This document shows positions 10,189 to 18,977 of a stretch of DNA of 64,000 nucleotides, piece after piece. Location of the stretch: positions 3,127,646 through 3,191,645 of the forward strand of contig NZ_JADDXT010000002.1 of the NCBI RefSeq assembly GCF_015330165.1, in the 5' to 3' direction. Position numbers and translations under genes: made by a program. Within the stretch, counting starts at the first letter, position 1. Each line of letters starts with the position of its first letter. Origin of the DNA: Zobellia roscoffensis (GTDB taxonomy: Bacteria > Bacteroidota > Bacteroidia > Flavobacteriales > Flavobacteriaceae). The notes under the pieces are model-generated. The model saw only the letters and a program-made list of their open reading frames with translations. It made no database searches and had not been told where the DNA came from.

Positions 10189-11382
10189 ATGAGAGTAAGG
10201 CTACAGTTAATTTTATTTCTTTCGGTTTTAATAATGTCATGTGCTTCCCAAAAAAAGGAAGTACAACCATTTTCTGCGGAAAAGGTTCTTGATCAAAATG
10301 TAGAAAAAATAAAGGAAGTTCAACAAACGGTTAATAATGTTGATCAGTTTCCCAGAAACATTCCAAAAGGGCAAACCAATTGGGAAATGGTAGGGGTGCG
10401 TGATTGGTGCAGCGGTTTTTGGCCTGGTGTATTATGGTATGCCTACGAGCAATCCAATGATTCGGAACTAAAGGAAAGTGCTATGAAATCTACAGAGGCA
10501 TTAAAGCCTATAGCTTATAGCTCTGCAGAAAATCATGATATTGGCTTTATGTTATACTGTAGTTATGGAAATGGGTACAGATTAACAGGCAATGAAGAGT
10601 ATAAAAAGGTTTTGTTAGCTGCCGCCGATACGTTGGCTACGCTATACAATCCTAATGTGGGGAGTATTTTATCTTGGCCTATAAAGAAAGACGAATACAA
10701 GCATAATACCATCGTAGATAATATGATGAATTTAGAGTTGCTTTTCTGGGCGGCAAAGAATGGCGGCAGTCAAAATTTGTACGATTTATCAGAAAGTCAT
10801 GCACAGGTTACTATGGATTATTTGGTTAGAGAAGATGCTTCCATGTTTCATTTGGGTTCTTTTGATGATGAGACCGGCGAATTTTTAAAAGGGGTTACAC
10901 ACCAAGGTTATGCAGATGATTCTATGTGGGCCAGGGGGCAGACATGGGGTATATATGGTTTTGCCGTAGCTTACAGAGAAACCGGGAATAAAGATTTTTT
11001 GAAAACTTCAATACAACTTACGGATCACTTTATAGAGCGTTTACCGGAAGACGGTATTCCGTATTGGGATTTTGATGATCCCAAAATTCCAGAATCGCCC
11101 AAGGATGCTTCGGCAGCGGCAGTTGCTGCTTGCGGAATGTTAGAGCTTTCAGAATTAGTAGAAGAAGAGGCGCAGAAGGAAAAATATTTTAATGCCGCCA
11201 AAAAATTAATAGAAATACTATCAACCGATGCTTATTTAAGCGGAGATACCAATCAGGCACTTCTTTTGCATTCTACAGGTCATCATCCACGTAATTCAGA
11301 AATAGACATGCCTATAGTCTATGCGGATTATTACTATATGGAAGCTTTATTGAGATTAAAGAAACTTGAAGCGTCGGAATAG
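10189..11382 (+). CDS. GH88-family unsaturated glucuronyl hydrolase, lipoprotein
   Basis: Hydrolyses the 4,5-unsaturated uronic acid left at the non-reducing end by polysaccharide lyases, releasing the sugar that KduI/KduD process. The protein has 397 residues with a lipobox at Cys18 (VLIMSC), so it is probably membrane-anchored in the periplasm or on the surface. The alpha/alpha-barrel fold is shown by WCSGFWPGVLWYAYE, HDIGFMLYCSYGNGYRLTG and ADDSMWARGQTWGIYGFA. D117 (in HDIGF) and D177 (in TIVDNMMN) match the spacing of the two catalytic aspartates known in GH88 (D88 and D149 of the Bacillus enzyme). It is the first gene of the long operon that also encodes two lyases. GH88 rather than GH105 is judged from motifs only. 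Confidence 0.9.
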   Translation: MRVRLQLILFLSVLIMSCASQKKEVQPFSAEKVLDQNVEKIKEVQQTVNNVDQFPRNIPKGQTNWEMVGVRDWCSGFWPGVLWYAYEQSNDSELKESAMKSTEALKPIAYSSAENHDIGFMLYCSYGNGYRLTGNEEYKKVLLAAADTLATLYNPNVGSILSWPIKKDEYKHNTIVDNMMNLELLFWAAKNGGSQNLYDLSESHAQVTMDYLVREDASMFHLGSFDDETGEFLKGVTHQGYADDSMWARGQTWGIYGFAVAYRETGNKDFLKTSIQLTDHFIERLPEDGIPYWDFDDPKIPESPKDASAAAVAACGMLELSELVEEEAQKEKYFNAAKKLIEILSTDAYLSGDTNQALLLHSTGHHPRNSEIDMPIVYADYYYMEALLRLKKLEASE

Positions 11383-11442
11383 ATAGCTGTTGCGGTTAGG
11401 ATTATTAAATTTATCAAAACTGTGAATCAAAAATTATTTACG

Positions 11443-12315
11443 ATGAAGAATTTTAAGATTAAAATATTGCCTGTTTTGATGCTATTGGTTGTGAGTATAG
11501 TTAGTAGTCAAAATGAAAATACTACTACTGCATTGACTCCTGATGAAATCATATATAAAATTATTGATGGCGATACTTTAAAAATGCAATTTGTATACCC
11601 GGAAAAAGTGAAGGAGAAGAAAGCTTACCCCGCTATAGTTTTCTTTTTTGGTGGAGGGTGGAACGGTGGCACTACAAAACAATTTGAAGATCAGGCAAAA
11701 TATTTTGCATCAAGGGGTATGATTGGTGTTTTGGTAGATTACCGGGTTAAATCTAGACATCAAACAACACCTTTTGAAGCGGTAAGCGATGCAAAATCTG
11801 CCATGAGGTTTGTAAGGGGTAATGCAGATAAATTTCAAATTGACCCTAATAAAATTGTAGCTTCAGGAGGTTCTGCTGGCGGACATTTGGCTGCTGCAGC
11901 TGCAACATTGGACGGTTTGGATGAATCTACAGACGACCTTTCTGTAAGTGCAAAACCTAATGTCTTGGTGCTTTACAATCCAGTAATTGACAATGGTCCT
12001 GATGGTTTCGAATATAAGAGAATGAACGGCCGTCATATGGAAATCTCCCCAATGCATAATATAAAAAAGGGCACCTCACCAACTATAATTTTTCTAGGAA
12101 CTAAAGACGCGTTGATACCTGTAGCGACCATGGAAAAGTATAAAGCTGAAATGGAAAAGACAGGAAATAGATGTGAAGTTTTTCTTTATCAAAATCAAAC
12201 TCACGGTTTTTTTAATAGGGATAGAAGCGACGGAGAGTTTTATAGAAAAACCACACATGAGGCTGATATATTTTTGGCGTCTTTGGGGTATATAAAAGGG
12301 AAGCCGACTATCTAA
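11443..12315 (+). CDS. Secreted alpha/beta-hydrolase, probable carbohydrate esterase
   Basis: Probably removes acyl (for example acetyl) groups from the polysaccharide. From the ATG at 11443 it has 290 residues with an N-terminal signal peptide; a GTG at 11422 would add seven residues before it. The fold is alpha/beta-hydrolase, close to the acetyl-esterase/lipase group: an oxyanion-hole segment FFFGGGWNGG, nucleophile S144 in GGSAGG, D222 in GTKDALIP and H254 in NQTHGFFN complete the triad. It sits 60 bp after the GH88 gene and 31 bp before the first lyase gene, so it belongs to the depolymerisation operon. The acyl group and position are unknown. Confidence 0.8.
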   Translation: MKNFKIKILPVLMLLVVSIVSSQNENTTTALTPDEIIYKIIDGDTLKMQFVYPEKVKEKKAYPAIVFFFGGGWNGGTTKQFEDQAKYFASRGMIGVLVDYRVKSRHQTTPFEAVSDAKSAMRFVRGNADKFQIDPNKIVASGGSAGGHLAAAAATLDGLDESTDDLSVSAKPNVLVLYNPVIDNGPDGFEYKRMNGRHMEISPMHNIKKGTSPTIIFLGTKDALIPVATMEKYKAEMEKTGNRCEVFLYQNQTHGFFNRDRSDGEFYRKTTHEADIFLASLGYIKGKPTI

Positions 12316-12346
12316 ATAGAATCAATAAGCAATCCTGTGATGTAGT

Positions 12347-15175
12347 ATGAGGTTTAAGTGGATATTTTTTGCGAGTTATACTTTTTACCAAAAACAAAGC
12401 CTGTTATTATTGCTTTTACTGGTGCAGGCCTTCATTGGCTTAAGCCAAGCCATTCAACACCCAAGAATTTACGTCACTGACCAAGAAAAGGAAGTTTTTG
12501 TAAAGTCGATAGAAAATGTTGAATGGAAAAAGGAACTTGTTAGTAAAAAGAAGGAGCGTTTAGAAAAGTATATTACCTATTGGGAAAATGACCCAGAATG
12601 GTTGGTCTCCAGACTTCAAATGAATTGGAACACCAAACACACTAAGGTTTTTCTAAAGGGAGGGGAGTTTTCGCATTCAGAAGGAAAAGCTCCTGTGGCT
12701 ACGGTTAGGTATTCAGGTACAAGAGATTGGGCAACGGATTATGTGCGTCCCAAGTTAGAGGATGTACAACCTTATTCTGATGATCCTCGCGGCTTATATT
12801 TAAAGCATAAACAAACAAGGAAAATGGAATGGGTACATCCTTCCAAATCAGGTTTTGCAATTGATAAGATCAATGAGCAGATCATGGAATTGGTTTCAGA
12901 TGCTGCTTTTTTGTATTGGTTTACTGGTGAACAAAAGTATGCAGATTTTGCTGCCCCCGTTTTCTTTACCTATATGGAGGGAATGTATTATAGGGATGCT
13001 CCTATAGATTTGGAAAAATCGGCACAAGACAATATTTCTGGCCTCGCCACCTTTGAAGTTATTCACGAAGGCATTGTAGTTTCGTTGGTTACTACCTACG
13101 ATTTTCTCTTTAATTATTTTAAGGCGAATAATAAGAAACTAGACACTTCGGTAGCCGTATTTCAGAAATGGGGAGACCAAATAATCAATAAGGGAATTCC
13201 TGATAATAACTGGAACTTATTCCAAGCTAGATTTCTTACCTATATAGGTCTCGTTCTTGAGGAAAATGAAAATTACAAAAATGGAAAAGGGCAAGAATAT
13301 TTCTTGAATCACACATTCAATATTTCTACGGATAGACAAATTGCTATTAAAGAGAGTTTACTGGTTTATGACCAAGAAAATGCCATGTGGCCAGAGTGCG
13401 CCTCATATTCCGTACATGTAATTACTACCTTTTTACGAATCTTCACTTTATTGGATCATGCTACAAATGCCAATGAGTTTGCTAATTATCCTATGGTAGA
13501 AAAGGCAGCTTTGGCTTCTTTTCAGTATTTGTTTCCAAGTGGTTATATGGTTGGTTTTGGAGATTCTCATCATAAAATGTTACCTCCAGAAAATTTTGAG
13601 CTTTTAGTTTCAAACTATAAAAAGTACGGTCAAAAAGACAAGGAGAAATTGATATCAGGGCTTTTGTCCCAAATGGTAAATGATGGTTCTTACGACCGAA
13701 AAGCAAAAGATTTCTTTGAGTTGTTTTTCTATACAGATAATTTGATTGATAGCACTTCTGCGGAAGATATAAATACGGACGACCTCATATCCCCAACTTT
13801 TTATGCGCCTAATGTGAGTATGATTAACCAACGAATGGGAGAAGCTGAAAATGCAGTAATGGCATCCACAGTGGGTTCTTTTGGCAATCATGCCCATGCC
13901 AATGGTATTTCATTAGAACTATATGCAAACAATTATGTGTTAGGTACAGATATGGGTCGTGGTTCTAGTTACTGGCACCCAGACCATACGGAGTTTTATT
14001 CACGGTTTCCAGCACATAATACGGTAGTCGTAGACGGTAAATCGGATTATGCGGCAATGCGGACTTATTTTCCTTTTGCGCTCGAAAATGTATTTCCAAA
14101 ATCTGGTGAAAGACCTTCTTTTGATAAAGTAACCTTTTCTAAAGTATCTTTTGTAGAACCAAAGACCGTTTCGGATCAGCAGCGTTTTACCGCTATTATT
14201 AAGTCCAGTTCATCAAAACCTTATGTATTGGATGTATTTCGTTCTAAAAAACAAAAAGAAGGGAAGCAGAAGCACGAATATATCTATCATAACGTAGGGC
14301 AATCATTAGACATTTTTGATGCAAAAAATAATCTTTTAAGTACGGTTTCAACCGATGATTTATCTTCTCAAAAGGGAGATTTAAAAGGCTATGATTATTT
14401 TACGGATAAAAGCAAAGTGGTCAATTCTGGTGATATTCAGGCTGTTTTTACGTTAAAAAGCAGTGAAAAGGCCGATAATTTCATGAAATTATGGGTAAAA
14501 GGAAACGAAGACCAAACTATATATAAAGTCAATTCACCAAAATCTAATGCCCTTACTGAAGGTACTGCTCCCAAAGAAATTCTTGAAAAACCCGTACCTA
14601 CATTAATTTTAAAAAGAGAGGAAGCAGCTTGGGAAAATCCGTTTGCGGTAATATTTAATCCTTTTATGGAAGGGAAAGCTAATCCCATAGCAAATGTGTC
14701 TTTTTCATCTTTAAAGGAGTATCCTAACACACAGATTATTGATGTTTCGCTAAGTGATAAAGTCACTTTAGATCGGACAGTTTTAAATGCCTCGGAAAGT
14801 GATATTGCAGCTAAAGAAGGTTTCTATCAAAAAGGACTACTATCTATATTACGGTTGACTAATAATGCGGCCGATATAAAATTCATGTTTTTATCGGGAA
14901 TGGAGAAATTTGAATCGCATGGATGGGATATCGTTTCATCGGGTAAACCATTTTCGTTCTCACTTGAAAAAACTACGAATGGGTATGCCGTAAGTAATGA
15001 CAATCCTGTAACCATTAATATGCCCCTACCAAAGGAGGGAAGCCAATCTGAAATACAGTTTTACGAAGACGGTAAACTCATTGCAAGCAGAAAAGGAACA
15101 ACCAACAGAAACAACCCAAATCAAGTCGTGTTTAAACTGTCCAAGGGGTATGACAAGGTTTTAATTACGTATTAA
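12347..15175 (+). CDS. Heparinase II/III-type polysaccharide lyase (paralogue 1)
   Basis: Predicted secreted lyase cutting uronic-acid linkages by beta-elimination, 942 residues with an N-terminal hydrophobic signal segment. Residues about 40-470 form a helical toroid with NNWNLFQARF (N287-N290); the C-terminal half is the heparinase II/III-like beta-sandwich with FGNHAHANG (H515, H517) and YSRFPAHNTVVVDG. Asn, His and Tyr in such positions are catalytic in the related families PL12, PL15, PL17 and PL21. The paralogue at 20457 shares the N-terminal stretches W-[LI]-VSRLQM and DDPRGLYL and the same H-x-HANG motif. I cannot place either in a numbered PL family. Uronate specificity is inferred from GH88, KduI and KduD in the same locus. 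Confidence 0.8.
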   Translation: MRFKWIFFASYTFYQKQSLLLLLLLVQAFIGLSQAIQHPRIYVTDQEKEVFVKSIENVEWKKELVSKKKERLEKYITYWENDPEWLVSRLQMNWNTKHTKVFLKGGEFSHSEGKAPVATVRYSGTRDWATDYVRPKLEDVQPYSDDPRGLYLKHKQTRKMEWVHPSKSGFAIDKINEQIMELVSDAAFLYWFTGEQKYADFAAPVFFTYMEGMYYRDAPIDLEKSAQDNISGLATFEVIHEGIVVSLVTTYDFLFNYFKANNKKLDTSVAVFQKWGDQIINKGIPDNNWNLFQARFLTYIGLVLEENENYKNGKGQEYFLNHTFNISTDRQIAIKESLLVYDQENAMWPECASYSVHVITTFLRIFTLLDHATNANEFANYPMVEKAALASFQYLFPSGYMVGFGDSHHKMLPPENFELLVSNYKKYGQKDKEKLISGLLSQMVNDGSYDRKAKDFFELFFYTDNLIDSTSAEDINTDDLISPTFYAPNVSMINQRMGEAENAVMASTVGSFGNHAHANGISLELYANNYVLGTDMGRGSSYWHPDHTEFYSRFPAHNTVVVDGKSDYAAMRTYFPFALENVFPKSGERPSFDKVTFSKVSFVEPKTVSDQQRFTAIIKSSSSKPYVLDVFRSKKQKEGKQKHEYIYHNVGQSLDIFDAKNNLLSTVSTDDLSSQKGDLKGYDYFTDKSKVVNSGDIQAVFTLKSSEKADNFMKLWVKGNEDQTIYKVNSPKSNALTEGTAPKEILEKPVPTLILKREEAAWENPFAVIFNPFMEGKANPIANVSFSSLKEYPNTQIIDVSLSDKVTLDRTVLNASESDIAAKEGFYQKGLLSILRLTNNAADIKFMFLSGMEKFESHGWDIVSSGKPFSFSLEKTTNGYAVSNDNPVTINMPLPKEGSQSEIQFYEDGKLIASRKGTTNRNNPNQVVFKLSKGYDKVLITY

Positions 15176-15189
15176 AAAGACCGAATAAA

Positions 15190-17562
15190 ATGCAAAAATT
15201 AAATAAAATACTTTTTTTGGTCGGCTTTATGGCGCTCCTTTTTTCGTGTACTTCGGAAGAGAAGCCCATAGAGATTTATGTTTCTATGGCTTCAGAAAAT
15301 GAAAAGGCAAATAAGCTCATTTTCAAGACCGTAGAAGAAGCAATTCAAAAAGTATCGGAATTAAAAAAAGATAGTCCGGAAGCTCATGTAATTATCAACA
15401 TTCTTCCAGGAACTTATTATTTGACTAAACCCATTACCATACCCGCCTCGTTGAGTAATTTGACCATCAAGGGTTCGGGTGCGTCGGAAGTTACTTTAAA
15501 AGGAGCTGTACCCATACATTTAGATTGGAGGAAATATGAAGACAACATTTATGTAGCCGATGTGGACCGAGCCTCAGGTTTTGACCAATTTGTGGTTAAC
15601 GGCAAACCACAGATTTTAGCGCGATACCCCGATTACGATGAAGCCGCGCAGTATTGGCAAGGCTTTGCCGAAGATGCGTTGTCCAAAGAACGTGTGGCAT
15701 CATGGAAAAACCCGATTGGAACTTATTTTCACGCCTTACATGGTGGTAGATGGGGTGGTTTCCATTTTCGTATTGTAGGTCTTGATACCGATGGAAATCC
15801 AATTTTTGATGGTGGTCATCAAAACAATAGGGCGTCCGAGCCGCACAAAGAATTCCGCATGGTAGAGAATGTCTTTGAGGAACTAGATAGCCCAGGAGAA
15901 TGGTATTTAGATACGGAGGAAAACAGGCTCTATTATTGGCCTTTAGACGGTACGGATTTGAATGTAGCTAAACTTGAGGTTTCTGTTTTGAAAAATCTAA
16001 TTCAAATTACGGGAACAGTAGATAATCCGGTAAGAAATGTAACCATAGAAGGGTTGAAGTTCGAAAACACCCAACGTACTTTTATGGACGAATACGAGCC
16101 TCTTTTAAGAAGCGATTGGATGATATACCGAGGCGGAGCCGTTTTCTTTGAAGGAACGGAAAATTGCAAGGTGACCAATAACGAATTCACAAACCTTGGT
16201 GGCAATGTAATTTTGGCGAGTAAGTACAATAAAAATTTGGAAATTATCGGAAATCACATTCATGATTCTGGTGCAAGTGCCATATCCTTTATAGGTGACC
16301 CTTCTGCGGTGCGGTCTCCTTCTTTTAACTATTCTGAATTTGTGGCAGTAACGGAAATGGATACCATAGCGGGGCCAAAAAACGAGCTGTACCCAAGAGA
16401 ATCCTTGGTAGAGGATAACTTAATTTACAGAATAGGTAGAATAGAAAAGCAAACGGCTGGCGTTCAAATTTCCATGGCTATGGATATTACCGTTCGGCAT
16501 AATAGCATTTATGATGTGCCTAGAGCGGGTATAAATATTGGTGATGGTACTTGGGGCGGACATATTTTAGAATACAATGACGTGTTCAATACAGTTCTGG
16601 AGACCAGTGATCATGGGTCTTTCAATTCATGGGGAAGAGATAGGTTCTGGCATCCCAAAAGAGGCGTAATGGATAGTTTAACGGACGCAAACCCAAATAT
16701 GTGGAAATGGGATGCCGTGCATACCACCGTCATCCGTAATAATCGTTTTAGATGTGATCACGGTTGGGATATTGATTTAGATGATGGGTCTTCTAACTAT
16801 CACATTTACAAAAACTTATTGTTGAACAACGGACTAAAACTGAGAGAGGGTTTTCATAGGGTTGCGGAGAATAATATTATGGTCAACAATTCTTTACATC
16901 CTCACGTTTGGTTTGCGAATAGTGAAGACGTTTTTAAACATAATATTGTTGGTGATGCCTACCAAGATGTGCGATTAGATGGGTGGGGCAAAGAGTTGGA
17001 TTATAACTTGTTTCCTAACGAGGTTACCATGTTAAAATCACAAATTTATAATAGAGACCTTCACAGTATATACGGGAATCCCAAATTTAAAGACCCTGTA
17101 AATCTAGACTTTACGGTAATGGCAGATGATTTAGCATCTAAAATTGGCTTTGAAAACTTTCCGATGGATAAATTCGGTGTGCAAACGCCTGGTCTCAAAG
17201 AAATAGCGAAAACACCAGAAGTTCCGGAATTGAAAAATCCTCTTGGCAATGAAGAGAACACATCGCCCGTAGTGATGTGGTTGAGAAACGGCTTAAAAAG
17301 TGTTGATTCCCAAGAAGAACAATCGGCATACGGATTAAAAACAACCGAAGGAGTAATTGTACTTAGCATTTGGAACCAAAGTCCGGCCGTGCAGAACAAC
17401 GGGATAAAAAAAGGAGATGTGATTCTTTTCGCAAACGGAAAAAAAGTAAAAGGGGTAAGAGAATTTTTTAAGATTACTTCTGAGTTTAAACAACAAGAGA
17501 CAATGGATATAACGGTTATGCGTAACCAAACCGAACAGACACTAACAATAAGAACCAAATAA
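15190..17562 (+). CDS. GH141-like right-handed beta-helix glycosidase with C-terminal PDZ domain
   Basis: Secreted lipoprotein of 790 residues with a lipobox-like LFSCTS near residue 20. Residues about 30-640 look like a right-handed parallel beta-helix with the opening layout of GH141 proteins: a leading strand with NILPGTYYLTKPI, an inserted domain (FVVNGKPQILARYPDYDEA), then coils rich in N-x-I-x-x-N. Known GH141 activities include alpha-L-fucosidase and xylanase; fucosidase fits this locus better. Residues about 692-790 form a PDZ-like domain (LSIWNQSPAVQNNGIKKGD), which is unusual on a secreted glycosidase. It sits 14 bp after a lyase gene and 16 bp before a GH29 fucosidase gene. The family call is by pattern; the activity is unproven. 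Confidence 0.65.
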   Translation: MQKLNKILFLVGFMALLFSCTSEEKPIEIYVSMASENEKANKLIFKTVEEAIQKVSELKKDSPEAHVIINILPGTYYLTKPITIPASLSNLTIKGSGASEVTLKGAVPIHLDWRKYEDNIYVADVDRASGFDQFVVNGKPQILARYPDYDEAAQYWQGFAEDALSKERVASWKNPIGTYFHALHGGRWGGFHFRIVGLDTDGNPIFDGGHQNNRASEPHKEFRMVENVFEELDSPGEWYLDTEENRLYYWPLDGTDLNVAKLEVSVLKNLIQITGTVDNPVRNVTIEGLKFENTQRTFMDEYEPLLRSDWMIYRGGAVFFEGTENCKVTNNEFTNLGGNVILASKYNKNLEIIGNHIHDSGASAISFIGDPSAVRSPSFNYSEFVAVTEMDTIAGPKNELYPRESLVEDNLIYRIGRIEKQTAGVQISMAMDITVRHNSIYDVPRAGINIGDGTWGGHILEYNDVFNTVLETSDHGSFNSWGRDRFWHPKRGVMDSLTDANPNMWKWDAVHTTVIRNNRFRCDHGWDIDLDDGSSNYHIYKNLLLNNGLKLREGFHRVAENNIMVNNSLHPHVWFANSEDVFKHNIVGDAYQDVRLDGWGKELDYNLFPNEVTMLKSQIYNRDLHSIYGNPKFKDPVNLDFTVMADDLASKIGFENFPMDKFGVQTPGLKEIAKTPEVPELKNPLGNEENTSPVVMWLRNGLKSVDSQEEQSAYGLKTTEGVIVLSIWNQSPAVQNNGIKKGDVILFANGKKVKGVREFFKITSEFKQQETMDITVMRNQTEQTLTIRTK

Positions 17563-17578
17563 TTTAAAATTTACGAAG

Positions 17579-18937
17579 ATGAAAATAATAAAAACAACGA
17601 CTTTGTTTGTATGTATAGCAATGTTGACCATGGGAAGAGGATTTTCTCAGGAAAAAGAGGTAAAAAAACTATCCGATGACGAACGTATGGAATGGTGGCG
17701 CGATGCTAAATTCGGCATGTTTATTCATTGGGGTGCTTACTCAATCATAGGCGGAGAACGAGGAACAAAAATTGCCGGTGGAGGCGCTGAATGGGCCATG
17801 GATAAATTAGACTATACGGTTGAGGATTACGAAAAATTTCCACAAATGTTTAATCCGGTAATGTTTGATGCAGATGCTTGGGTGAAAATGGCCAAAGATG
17901 CAGGTATGAAGTATATCGTGATTACTTCTAAGCACCATGAAGGCTTTAGTCTATGGGATTCAAAAGTATCTGATTACGATGTGATGGATACTTCCCCTTT
18001 TAAACGAGATGTTATTAAAGAACTTGCGGAAGCTTGTAAGAAACAGGATATCAAATTTTGTGTTTACTATTCTATTGTAGATTGGCACCATCCACAGGCA
18101 CAGGGAAATTTGTATCCAAATTACAACATCGCACAACATGATGATCCATCCGTGGTAAATCCAAAATTCCCAAAGTACTTTAAAAACTACATGAAGCCTC
18201 AAGTAAAAGAACTATTAACCAATTATGGTGATATAGGAGTAGTTTGGTTTGATGGCGATTGGATTTCAGATTATACTACCGAAATGGGTAAAGAACTTTA
18301 CAGTTTTATTCGCGATATTCAACCTAATACTATTGTAAATAATAGAGTGGATAAAGGTAGAAATGGAATGGAAGGTATGGATATGGAAGGAAATTTTGCA
18401 GGAGATTTTGGTACTCCTGAGCAAGAAATTCCAGATACTGGTATCGATTCTGCTTGGGAAGCATGTATGACCATGAATGGTTCTTGGGGGTATAAACCAT
18501 CTGATAACAATTGGAAAAGTAGTGAAGATTTAATTCAAAAATTAGTCGATATAGTATCTAAGGGAGGTAACTTTTTATTGAATATTGGGCCTGATGGTTT
18601 TGGAAGATTTCCTTCAGAAAGCATTAGAAGATTAAATGCTATGGGAGAATGGACCAAAAAGAATGGGGAAGCTGTTTATGGCGCTTCTGCTAGTCCTTAT
18701 GAAAAACCAAAATGGGGGCGCTACACTAAAAAGGGAAATGTTATTTACGCACATGTTTTTGATTGGCCAGAAAGTGGATTGTTAAAGCTGAATAAAGATA
18801 TCAAGGTTAAAAAAGCAACCTTGTTAACAGCGCCTGATTCTGAATTACAAGCAACCGCTACATCAAGAGAATTGCTGTTAGAGGTACCTATATTAGCACC
18901 TGACGCTACTGTCAGTGTTGTTAAATTAGAATTGTAA
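17579..18937 (+). CDS. GH29 alpha-L-fucosidase
   Basis: Releases terminal alpha-linked L-fucose by a retaining mechanism; periplasmic or secreted. The protein has 452 residues with a signal peptide ending in FSQ near residue 24. GH29 hallmarks are KFGMFIHWGAYS, the fucose-contacting KHHEGFSLWDS with H119-H120, the nucleophile D225 in VVWFDGDW, and GGNFLLNIGPDGFGRFP. It has a short C-terminal beta-domain, as usual for the family. It lies 16 bp after the GH141-like gene, so the operon encodes two candidate fucose-releasing enzymes in a row. Only modest similarity to the second GH29 at 38590 suggests the two remove fucose from different linkages or sulfation states. Confidence 0.93.
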   Translation: MKIIKTTTLFVCIAMLTMGRGFSQEKEVKKLSDDERMEWWRDAKFGMFIHWGAYSIIGGERGTKIAGGGAEWAMDKLDYTVEDYEKFPQMFNPVMFDADAWVKMAKDAGMKYIVITSKHHEGFSLWDSKVSDYDVMDTSPFKRDVIKELAEACKKQDIKFCVYYSIVDWHHPQAQGNLYPNYNIAQHDDPSVVNPKFPKYFKNYMKPQVKELLTNYGDIGVVWFDGDWISDYTTEMGKELYSFIRDIQPNTIVNNRVDKGRNGMEGMDMEGNFAGDFGTPEQEIPDTGIDSAWEACMTMNGSWGYKPSDNNWKSSEDLIQKLVDIVSKGGNFLLNIGPDGFGRFPSESIRRLNAMGEWTKKNGEAVYGASASPYEKPKWGRYTKKGNVIYAHVFDWPESGLLKLNKDIKVKKATLLTAPDSELQATATSRELLLEVPILAPDATVSVVKLEL

Positions 18938-18977
18938 AATAGTAGGCTTAAGAAAAATAATACTAAATAATAGTCAA

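Noticed and set aside
17061..17558. 165-residue open frame on the minus strand inside the GH141-like gene
   Set aside because: Lies wholly within a well-supported gene on the other strand and has no recognisable domain; typical shadow frame.
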